The notes under the pieces were generated by a model, which was not told the DNA's origin, searched no databases, and was given only the letters and a program-made list of their open reading frames with translations. From positions 37,715,501-37,779,500 of the forward strand of contig CM077011.1 of the NCBI GenBank assembly GCA_039090855.1: a DNA stretch of 64,000 bases. The letters run 5' to 3'. The DNA is from Macrothele yani. Lineage: Eukaryota; Arthropoda; Arachnida; Araneae; Macrothelidae. Shown here piece after piece: positions 31,881 through 41,039 of this stretch; position 1 is the stretch's first letter, and every line of letters begins with the position of its first letter. The translations under genes and the position numbers were made by a program.

Positions 31881-32011
31881 AGAAACCAGCAATAACCCTT
31901 TACTGAAACTTTCTTCGGATCCTTGGAAACAAGTTTGTAAGTCTTTTTCTACTTAGTAAATCGTTAGTATACGTTAGTAAATCGACCTTTTCTTTGTTAG
32001 AGTCGTTTAGG
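31881..32011. other. Short spacer
   Basis: AT-rich sequence with TTAGTAAATCG repeated twice; nothing else. Element I begins after TA at 32012-32013. Confidence 0.5.
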
Positions 32012-32013
32012 TA

Positions 32014-33700
32014 CAGAGGTGTCCAGATTATTAGACTCAAGCAAGAAATTTTTAACGAAGTCATATTATTGTTATAAATCTCTTTTATTGCCACACTGTT
32101 TATAACTTTTAATGCTTAGTATGCTATCCTTTGTTTTTTTATCATTATTTTTATACGGTTTGGCATGCTGTTTATGAGAGTTTCACATTGTTTTTTAATG
32201 TCTTCATCCTTGTGCCAAATTCGGATAAGTTCTGCTATGAGGTCAGGCATGGGGTGATTGTCTTCCTGAGCCTTTGCTTTACAATTGCCCAAATATTTTC
32301 AATTGGATTTGCATCTGGGCTATTACCTGATCAGGGAAGGACATCTACATTATTTTCTGCCAGGAAATTCATTACGGCTCTGACTTTGTGGCAGGATGAC
32401 GAATCCTGCATGAAGACAAAGTTTCCATCAGGAAACCATTCATTTACGTGTGGGAGAAGCCGTGTTTGAAGGACCTTTCTGTACTGGTCCTGTCTCATAG
32501 TGCCATTCACAATGTGCAGCCTTCCTGTTCCTTTTTAAGACATGCAGCTCCACACCATTATGGAGGTTGGGTGTTTCACCGTCTGTGCGATACATTGTGG
32601 TTTAAACTCTTCACCTTTTGTTCTGCGTACGTACTGACCGCTCTCTTTGCGTCTGGAGAATATAGATTTATCAGAAAAAATGACCTAAAAGGAGGGAAAC
32701 ATAAAACAAAAAGAGTTTTCTGGTTTGACCAGTCCTGAATGAGTAGCAGCACCCTCTATTTTTCTTCCTCTCTCTCTAAGAAAACGCTGAATGCTATTAA
32801 TGACAATTTAATGAACATATTATAAAAGCTTACTTTGCTCCAGTCATTCCCAAACTTCTCTGGAACTTTCTTGGCCCAAAGTAGGCTTTTTTATGTATTG
32901 CAGGCGTGATCTTTGCCTCGGTACGTGGCCTGCGTGCTGGCAGGCCAGCGGCACAAAGTCGTCTCTGAACGATAGACGCTGATACATCCATGCCATATGC
33001 TTTCAGATTTTTTGAAATGTTCTTGCTGGTTGCTCTTCCGTTAGATTTAGCCATTTCGATAAGTTTTCTATGCATTCGGGGGCTTAGTTTGGGTTTTCGG
33101 CCACAATTGCTTTTCCGTTTTGTAGCATGGGCCTCCCCAACTTTGAGCGGAACGTTAATCAGGCTGAGTGAGTTTTGTGAAACATCAAGTTTTTGTGCAA
33201 TATCAAGTTGGGAATACTTATTTTCTTTCAATAGGCACTCAACCAAGGCATTTTGCTTTGGTGATAGGTCTCCTGCCTTTCCCATAGCCTCACGTTTCAA
33301 GAATCAGAACATTGACTGAACAAATGGCCTGAAACCAATTCATTGGGGACTAAGAAAAGTTGAAGTAGCACGAAAAAGCTCAAAGTGATCAATTTGTATC
33401 AAAATCACGCAGAAGAACCTAAAATGAAGAAATGAATCACATATTAATAGGCGAGACGAAACAATTGAGGTGTACGTCTAAATGAGCAAAGCTGCCTACA
33501 TTTGAGAGTAACTCTATAAAACAAAATTTCCCTGCCAAATTTTTCTAAATAGAAACCAACCCTACAAGGATAGATAACAGATGAAAAAACCTCACTGCAT
33601 TTCAAAATAATTTTACAGTCTTCATTTGAGGCCAGTACGTCATAACAACTATCAAAATGTAACAAAACTGGGTTTGAGTCTAATAATTTGCACACCTTTG
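32014..33700 (-). mobile_element. Tc1-like transposon I (1687 bp, TA-flanked)
   Basis: The inverted ends share AGGTGTNCANATTATTAGAC and extend to 32040 on the left and from 33673 on the right. TA lies at 32012-32013 and 33701-33702. The transposase is on the minus strand. This is a subfamily distinct from A/B, C/D, J, K and L. Confidence 0.92.
32140..33285 (-). pseudogene. Tc1-like transposase I, decayed
   Basis: ATG at 33285 gives M-G-K-A-G-D-L-S-P-K-Q-N-A-L-V-E then S-Q-L-D-I-A-Q-K-L-D-V-S-Q (helix-turn-helix) and G-R-K-P-K-L-S-P-R-M-H-R-K-L. The N-terminal half is one clean frame of about 150 codons. The catalytic half is shifted and mutated. Minus-strand pieces at 32240-32430 include Q-D-S-S-S-C-H (second Asp region) and S-P-D-A-N-P-I-E-N-I-W-A-I-V-K. 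It is inactive. Confidence 0.85.
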
Positions 33701-33702
33701 TA

Positions 33703-34682
33703 GGTATATGCTTCATCAATAGTCACAATAAATTTTTATTTGTCTCCAACTAAGTGATTTTCATAAAGAAGTCTACACCGTGTTCTGCGCTCAGCCACGT
33801 GCCTTGGCAAAAGTTGGTGAACATTATTATTATCTTTTTTTTCAGATTGAAATCTTTCTTTATTACCTTGTTTACAGTTGATACAGGGGTTTTTAATTGC
33901 TTAACGATTGCTTAACTACTTAACGATTTTTATTTTCTTTTAAGACCAGAGACCTTACTTTTGAAATACTCGTAAAAGTACGTACCTCCTTTGCATATTC
34001 ACTTGGTATTTTTTTCCCTATTTAAAGCAACTTTTGACGATTCCCCTCTATTATTAATAACATAATTTTTACATTTAGAAATGCTAATTCCATGATTTCA
34101 CGGCGTTTTTTAATTACAGAATTCAAATATTTCTCTTCGTAAAGAGCAGAAATATAACCTTCTATCCACAGCTTATTTAAGTGCGCCATTTTCTTAGCCG
34201 ACGGTATTTAACTGCATTAGAAGTTCCCTTCGTATTCATCTAACACGCTGTTGCCAGTTTCAATTCTTTGAACCTTTTATTTTCCGTAATTTCTTACCAA
34301 AAAAGTTCTAAAAATGTATGATCATCCTCTGTACTTAGATACTGTGTGTTTTTGCCTTTGCTTCTCCTTGTGAGTGTTTTCCAGATACGTGCATGAGATA
34401 TTTACTATTCAAACCCTAAATTTTTATGAAACTTGCGTTATCTAAATTTACTGCATCTTACAGGGTGTGCAGTTTTGGGACTGGCACCTTTTTTCAAAGA
34501 GATATTGCTTTAGTTTAATTTACATTAAGTAAGCAACAGAGGGATCAGTCACTGGCATCTGTTTTAGTAACACTGTATCATTCATTCAAATAACAATCTT
34601 CGTGCTATGTAAATGATCGCATATACAGTGGTGTGCGATCAGTGGTATTGTACCCACTGTACAATACCATTGGTATTAGTGT
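33703..34682. other. AT-rich intron, no gene seen
   Basis: No supported gene. At 34625-34700 the sequence contains repeated CAGTGGTATT / AATACCA words, possibly debris of the Tc1 H end sequence. Confidence 0.5.
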
Positions 34683-35079
34683 TACAGTGGTATTACATCA
34701 CCTGCAAAAACCGTGATTTTTTAAGTTTAACTCTTTTTTAACTAACTAATTTTCATAGCTATTTCATCGTTTATATGTCATTAGATGCGAAATTTAATAG
34801 AGATTTCAAAAATGCCTTATTTTCTTTAGTTTTTCCTGTAGCTACTTCTGTTTTTAAGATATGACATAAAATATGGGGTTTGACAAACACATTGAAATTC
34901 ACGTTAGCTGCGTATCAGTTGTTACAGCCAACCATATACATTCTTTCACCTGATTGGCTGCTTCCTAATGCAATCCTAATCCTACTCCAGCCTTTATAAG
35001 GGTTGACGCAGAGCTACTAGGACATTGTAGTGGTCGCTTCTTGCTGTTATTAGGGTATAATTTGTGCACATTCTGAATA

Positions 35080-36251
35080 ATGGTTAAAACTGCGGAATTG
35101 TCCACAACGGACAGAGTAAAAGTAGTTGTTCTGCATGAAGAGGGATATTCTTCAAGGCAAATCGCTGAAAGAGTGGGCTGCAATCAATCAACAGTTATTA
35201 CGCTAGTGAAGAAAGTAAAAGACACTGCTGATATTAAAAATATGCGTCGCGGTGGAAGGCCCGAATTCACTACAACCAGGCAGGACAGAGTGCTCAGAAA
35301 GCTCAGCTTGGCAGACAAGTGGCTCAATTCGCCTGAGCTGTTTCAAAGATCGTCTGAAGTGACTGATATTACTGTTAGTACATCTATTGTTAGGAGGAGG
35401 CTGCTTCACTATGACTTACGTGGCTGCAAAGACAGGCGTAAACCACTGGTGACTGCAAATCAAAGACAAAATAGACTTCAGTGGGCAAAACAGCATGTAT
35501 AATGGACAACCAAAGAATGAGCAAATGTTCTTTTCAGTGAAGAAGCAGAATTCTACCAAAGAATGAGCAAATGTTCTTTTCAGTGACGAAGCAGAATTCT
35601 ACCAAAGAATGAGCAAATGTTCTTTTCAGTGACGAAGCAGAATTCAGTGACGAAGCAGAATTTCTTAATGGGAATCAGAGCAGTGCCTATGTAAGGAGAT
35701 TCAAGCATGAAGAATTCCATCCAAGTTGCTTAGTGACTACTGTTAAGTATCTGGAGAAGGTCATGGTTTGGAGCTGCATGTGTGCGCAAGGCATTGGGGA
35801 CCTCTATATTGTCGATGGTGCGGTAAATGCCTAGACATACATCTGGATATTAGACAACAAGATGCTACCATCATCTAGAATACTTTAGGACGGCAATTTT
35901 ATTTTTCAAGATGACAATACTCCCTGTCATCGTGCTAAAGTAGTGTAAAAGTGGTTTCAGGAAAAAAATGCTCAGCATCTTGATTGGCCACCACAGTCAC
36001 TGGAATTAAACCCGATCAAAAGTTTGTGGTTTAAAGTGTTGTATAAACTATAAAAAAAGAAGTCAACAACCGAAATCCAACTCACTGAAGATGTAATTCA
36101 AATTTGGAGTCGTATTGTTCAAGCCAATCTTTTACGAAACCTTGTTCACAGTATGCCAGCAAGATGCAAAGCTGTGATTAAAGCTAAAGGCTGGGTAACA
36201 AAATATTGGGAAACATTTTATAATTTTGCTTCATTACATTTCTGTATTTAA
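35080..36251 (+). pseudogene. Tc1-like transposase H with triplicated catalytic segment
   Basis: ATG at 35080 opens a clean frame to 35500 with T-T-D-R-V-K-V-V-V-L-H-E-E-G-Y-S-S-R-Q-I (helix-turn-helix) and S-I-V-R-R-R-L-L-H-Y-D-L. A 46-bp segment that codes for N-V-L-F-S-D-E-A-E-F, the first Asp motif, is present three times (35510, 35556, 35602), breaking the frame because 46 is not a multiple of three. Later pieces: V-M-V-W-S-C-M, F-I-F-Q-D-D-N-T-P-C-H-R-A-K (second Asp), and P-P-Q-S-L-E-L-N-P-I-K-S-L-W, where the third region has Glu. Several stops are present. Confidence 0.88.
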
Positions 36252-36339
36252 ATGTTTTTTCATTCCTTATGAATTACAAAAAAACCAAAAAAAAAAAACC
36301 GATTTATTGCTGTAAACCTAAGCTTAGATAATTGATCCT

Positions 36340-37085
36340 AATGTATATTAGGTCAAAGTCCTCTATAATACTGTCACACACGTTGTAGTACATGAGCTCC
36401 GAAAAGACTAGTTGACTTCAATGATAATGGAATATTTAAATTTGAACTTAAGAATATTTCTACATGTACAGTATATATACATTTAAATGTTGAAATCTCA
36501 CATAGGTTATATCCAGTGAGACATAAAAATCAGCAAGGAAGTATATGGATCAACACATATTGTGCTCACCTTACTCCGGCTCCGTCCCTCTGGTTTGCAA
36601 TGAGTCATGCTTCTTGTCCGGTGTCCACTGTTGTACCACATCATTAAAGGTATTCCACGTTCAAAATTCAACACAAACACGAACATCAGCACAATTCTAC
36701 AAGAAGGGGGTATTGCGTTAATTGAATTGTGCTGATGTTCGTGTTTGTGTTGAATTTTGAACGTGGAATACCTTTAATGATGTGGTACAACAGTGGACAC
36801 CGGACAAGAAGCATGACTCATTGCAAACCAGAGGGACTGAAGCCGGAGTAAGGTGAGCTCAATATGTGTTGCTCCATATACTTCCTTGCTGATTTTTATG
36901 TCTCACTGGATATAACCTATATGAGGTTTCAACATTTAAATGTATATATATATACTATACATGTAGAAATATTCTTAAGTTCAAATTTAAATATTCCATT
37001 ATCATTGAAGTCAACTAGTCTTTTCGGAGCTCATGTACTACAACGTGTGTGACAGTATTATAGAGGACTTTGTCCTAATGTACAT
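36340..37085. repeat. Large near-perfect palindrome, arms about 357 bp, 28-nt loop
   Basis: The left arm 36340-36696 and right arm 36725-37085 are reverse complements with only scattered mismatches. For example CAGCAAGGAAGTATATGGA (near 36532) corresponds to TCCATATACTTCCTTGCTG (near 36876). Small frames within it are mirror products of the palindrome and not genes. There is no tRNA-like or transposase part. Confidence 0.92.
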
Positions 37086-37364
37086 TGCCTATCTACCACG
37101 TAATTTATTGTTCAAATATATGTATGTGTAGATTGAACTTCTAATAAATGATTCTTTTCATAATAATTTCGATTTGGTCATGATTTTTTGTAATGTACCT
37201 TAAGAACGGAAAAACTAAGACATTTCTGAAATTTCCATTAAAGTTGACATATAATGACAAATGAATAGTGAAATAACTATGAAAATTATTTAGTTATAAA
37301 AAAGAGTTAAACTTAAAAATTCATGGTTTTTGCAGGTGAAGAAATACTTTTTCATCCCACTGCA

Positions 37365-37655
37365 CTTCATACGGCAAATTAATTTAATTCCACCTACAAA
37401 ATAAAAAGCAAGAACAGTGTTTGACTAGCGTGGAACTGCATTAAGTTCTTCATTATCGTGCAGTACGGTCAACGACTTTGCGTCCATTATAGAAATACTG
37501 AAGGGTTTCTAAATGCTGAAGATGTAAGACACCACAGCTTCATATATAATTTCGACGAAGTTACATAAATAATTGTACCAAAATTCGTTTTGATCCCATT
37601 TTAATACGTGCTGGAGCAAATCATAACGGCAAACCCTGTTTTTCTTTCTTTGCAG
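37365..37655. other. Intron end and splice acceptor
   Basis: Unremarkable sequence ending in TTTTTCTTTCTTTGCAG, the acceptor at 37654-37655. Confidence 0.7.
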
Positions 37656-37856
37656 TTTGCTGACATAGCCAAGACGAAGGAGCAACTTCTCGAAGATAAG
37701 AAGATCGCTCTTAGCGTCCGAGTGAAACCACTTCAGATAGAAGGACTGAATGTAGTAGAGCTCAGGCAGAAGGCTCAGGAATTGTGGGAAGCCATCGTCA
37801 GGTTAGAGAGCGAGAAATACGATCTGGAGGAAAGAAGGAAACGACAAGAATACGAC
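37656..37856 (+). CDS. Troponin T, internal exon (fourth in window)
   Basis: Sixty-seven codons, phase 0, donor GTACGT at 37857. The peptide reads F-A-D-I-A-K-T-K-E-Q-L-L-E-D-K-K-I-A-L-S then V-R-V-K-P-L-Q-I-E-G-L and L-R-Q-K-A-Q-E-L-W-E, ending K-Y-D-L-E-E-R-R-K-R-Q-E-Y-D. It matches the highly conserved arthropod troponin T core (K-T-K-E-Q-L-E-E-E-K-K-I-S-L-S, I-K-P-L-x-I-E-G-L, K-Y-D-L-E-E-R). This part forms the coiled coil with troponin I. The following L-K-E-L-K-E-R-Q section was not found in the rest of the window, so the next intron exceeds 26 kb. Confidence 0.93.
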
Positions 37857-38368
37857 GTACGTACATACATACGAACTAAAACAAATGAAGCGTGACTGTC
37901 ATCTGTTTGTCAAAAGTTTTTATTCGTTTTCTCGTTGAGTATAGATTAATGATTTCCCATGAGCTTCCTGCCTATATTCTTCTGACTTCTGAATTTACTC
38001 ATATCCTTACCGCGTCTTTTGGCAGAAAAGAAAGTATGTACTAATACGTAGAAACCTATGCCCATCCATTTGTGGACACCATGCCTCTGCGCGTATCGGA
38101 CCGATTTGAAAAATTCTTTTTTTTTTTTTTATTGGAAAACTTTCACTGTGAAAACAAAGGTCGATACGTCTCCGTTTTTTCCTAATGAATAATCTCTTTG
38201 TTGCGGGGTGTAAATGCATATATTATTGGATTCAAAATACATTTTATTCCATATATTGCTTTTAAAAGTCCCAAAAAAGTTTCTTTCTTCTTCATATACC
38301 TTTTCTCCCGAAGACCAGTTTGAACATAGTTTCAACTTCAAAAAATGTATAGTTTTCCGGCTAGGACA
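37857..38368. other. Intron, no gene seen
   Basis: AT-rich with a TTTTTTTTTTTTT run near 38118-38131; no recognisable element before Tc1 J. Confidence 0.5.
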
Positions 38369-38370
38369 TA

Positions 38371-39584
38371 CACTGAAGAGCAATTGAATTAGAGATACCT
38401 GTCTAGTAACGTGTAGCACCACCTTTCGCCCTGATGACGGCGGCGATTCGTCTCGGCATGGACTCGACATGACACCGGAAGCGTTGGGAAGCCATACGGA
38501 TCCACGACTCCTGAACAAGCTCCCACAGTTCACGAAGATTTGATGGAGGGAGTCAGAGCCTAGGCCATCTCTGTCGATGGCATCCCAGACGTGCTCGATG
38601 GGATTGAGGTAAGGTGACCTAGCTGGCCAAGGAAGCGAGGTCACGTCGGTGGAGTGTTCATCCAACCATTCGGATACAATTCGGGAGCGATGGCACGGTG
38701 CATTGTCTTGTTGCAGGATGAAGTCCCCAGTGGGATGTTAAAGACGTACGAACGGGAGCAAATGGTCGTCCAGGATATCCCGGTAACGTTGACCTGTGAG
38801 AGACGATGTCACACGTACCAGCGGTCCCATTTCAGTCCACCTAAACAGTCCCCAGACGAGAATATCAACCCCACCAGCTTGAAGAGTACCTTGCTGGCAA
38901 GAAGGATCCATCGCTTCATGTGGTTTGCGCCGTACTCGTAACCTGACATCCGCATGTACCAACGTGAATCTCGACTCATCAGTCCAGACAACATTTTCCC
39001 TCATGTCTAGTGTCCAGTGGCGTTGTTCCCGCGCCCATGCTAGTATTTGCATCCTGTGATGTGCGGTCAGCAGCGGTACCCGCGTGGGACGATGGCTTCT
39101 GTACCCCATAGCGAGGAGATGGTTCTGGATGGTGTGGCTGCTTACACGTTTTTGTGCACCAGAGTTAAATTGCCGAGTGATTACTTGCACTGTGGCCTGT
39201 CTATCCGCTGTTACATGTGAGCTAGCCGACGATGACCCCGTTCATCCACACGCTGTTGTTCACGGCAGTTGACCCTTGCAGGGATGCTTTTACCGAATTT
39301 GATGTACTCACGGTGCACCCATGGCACAGTGGCTCGTGAAAATCCCAGTGCATGAACGACTTCCGAGATGGAGTGACCCATTCGTCGGGTTCTGACAATT
39401 TGCCCACGATCAAATGCGCTTAGATCCTTCGTCTTACCCATACTGCGCCCGAGTCTTACTGATTCCCGTCGCATCTCTCCTAATATTGATCGCTGCATAC
39501 GTCATGTCGTTTCCGTTTACAGGGCCGCCCACGGCGCCACATTTGCATAACGCCAGCTGTCTCTGATTCAATTGCTCTTCAGTT
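38371..39584 (-). mobile_element. Tc1-like transposon J (1214 bp, TA-flanked)
   Basis: The ends are CACTGAAGAGCAATTGAATT on the left and the inverted TCTGATTCAATTGCTCTTCA on the right, with TA at 38369-38370 and 39585-39586. The short terminal repeats and 1.2 kb length are typical of compact Tc1 elements. The transposase is on the minus strand. Confidence 0.93.
38403..39441 (-). pseudogene. Tc1-like transposase J, stop and frameshifts
   Basis: ATG at 39441: M-G-K-T-K-D-L-S-A-F-D-R-G-Q-I-V, then S-I-S-E-V-V-H-A-L-G-F-S-R-A-T-V (helix-turn-helix). A frame change near 39200 leads to V-V-W-T-D-E-S-R-F-T-L (first Asp) and D-I-L-V-W-G-L-F. A TAA follows near 38720, then F-I-L-Q-Q-D-N-A-P-C-H-R (second Asp) and S-P-Y-L-N-P-I-E-H-V-W-D, where the third Asp (S-P-D-L) is Tyr. 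A further shift lies near 38560. It is inactive. Confidence 0.9.
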
Positions 39585-39586
39585 TA

Positions 39587-40230
39587 AGTTTATATTGTAT
39601 TTTTCTCCATATAGTGGTTTCTAAAAGCCCGACTTCAAAAATTCGTTTCGCACCAGGTTACGATCATGGTGACAAATACTTTAAATATGCTGCCTCATTT
39701 TCCATAAAGAACAATTTTTGGCGGGCATTTGCTTTAGCAATATATTTGCAACCATATCTGCGCTTCTGAATCTAGCTTAAAAAAGTTTTATTTGTTTAGA
39801 AACTATCCACCACGGGAAACATTTTATGCTAAAAATAATTCCCAGTTTTTCCACCAGGGGAAGTAAATATGTATATTAATTTTTCTAGATATCTGTGCTC
39901 TTAAAAGCCCGTTTTGAAAATTTTCCTCCGAATGATGTACATGATGAGGAATATTTTGCATGTATTTCCTAATTTCTTTGGAAAGATAATTTACCTGCAA
40001 GGAAGAGGGGGGGGGGGGGGGATAGCGTATATTCCGTTTTTTTTACACATTTGTAATCATATCTCTGCTTCTGAGAACCCGACTGAAAAAATTCTTCTGA
40101 TGTAGAATAACAATCATCAAGGAAAACGTTTTACGCATATGTTCTGCTCAAAATAATGCGCAGTTTCATCGCTAGGAGGCATAAATACGCTTATATACCT
40201 TGCTCTTGTCGGTATCTCTCATTTCAAGCG
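39587..40230. repeat. Degenerate AT-rich dispersed repeat, repeating modules
   Basis: Three diverged modules share ...TATCTCTGCTTCTGAGAACCC-type wording (near 39750, 39893 and 40060) and AACATTTTATGC-type wording. A GGGGGGGGGGGGGG run lies at 40007-40021. This looks like a dispersed repeat of unknown class. No coding sequence. Confidence 0.45.
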
Positions 40231-40231
40231 T

Positions 40232-40330
40232 CTGAGCCGCCCCGGTTACACAGTGGTCTAATCACTGTTCTCTGGCCATTCATACGAGTTGGGTCAGGGT
40301 TCGAATCCTATTACCGCTCCCTTATGGGTA
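40232..40330 (+). mobile_element. SINE head related to family A
   Basis: GAGCCGCCCCGGTTACACAG and box B GGGTTCGAATCC are present, with a divergent middle (CTCTGGCCATTCATACG). The downstream body is not the family A body, so this is either a sister family or a decayed copy. Confidence 0.6.
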
Positions 40331-41039
40331 TGGCAAACCACTACTACGTCTTATTCGCCATATTGGGATTCATTTTCATTTCTGTTAAGGTCGAAAAATG
40401 CAAATTATCTTCCGTGAGTTATTCCTAGTGGTGTCGGCGATGAAATTGGGTTCCCAAAGTTAGGGTCTCCAATCTCAGGGTAGACAAGATTTTACGTTGT
40501 GTTTCATATGGAACAACATGGGTCTTCCATGCCCTTCCATACGCCGCAATATTTTTGTAGATCACTATTATTATTTAATTATCAACACTGAAACCATTCG
40601 TGAGCATTATCATTTGGAGGAGAACTGAAAAAAATCATCACCAACTGGAAAATAACTGAGTGACACATATTTGTACAGGTTAACAATTTATTCATATGAA
40701 AATATTCTTAATTTTTAGGTACATAAGTACCGGTAAAGTTTATATCTTAAACTAAACAACCTAGAAGATAATGACTTGTATTTATACCACTTAAAACATT
40801 TGGTAACCTGGTTATCGTTATGGTAATATTTGATTATCCGCGGAACTGTGCGCTAGAGATAATGAATGTAAATAACGGCTGAGACTGTTGAGACACTGAC
40901 CCTGTACAGCGCATGCATAGTTATGAGGCATGAAACAGAATTGCATGAGATTTAAATTGCATCTTATCTTCAACTCAAGCACGCAATGTAAATTGCGTGC
41001 TTGAGTTGCAGACGGGGAAAAAGTTCTGCTCTCATCAGG
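40331..41039. other. Intron with one perfect hairpin
   Basis: No gene is seen. A perfect 17-bp stem (CAACTCAAGCACGCAAT at 40971-40987 and its complement at 40992-41008, 4-nt loop) lies 30 bp upstream of the satellite array. Confidence 0.7.

Larger units (their letters stand above)
34685..37362 (+). mobile_element. Tc1-like transposon H (2678 bp) with a large palindrome inside
   Basis: Long inverted ends of about 150-170 bp share ACCTGCAAAAACC, TTTTTAAGTTTAACTCTTTT and TTTTCATAG (left from 34685, right to 37362). The left flank is TA; the right flank is CA, apparently mutated. The transposase lies at 35080-36251. A near-perfect palindrome (36340-37085) sits between the gene and the right end. 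Confidence 0.88.

Noticed and set aside
36340..37085. Terminal inverted repeats of a DNA transposon
   Set aside because: The arms meet at a 28-nt loop with no room for a gene, and the true ends of Tc1 H lie outside; it is better described as a palindrome or foldback.
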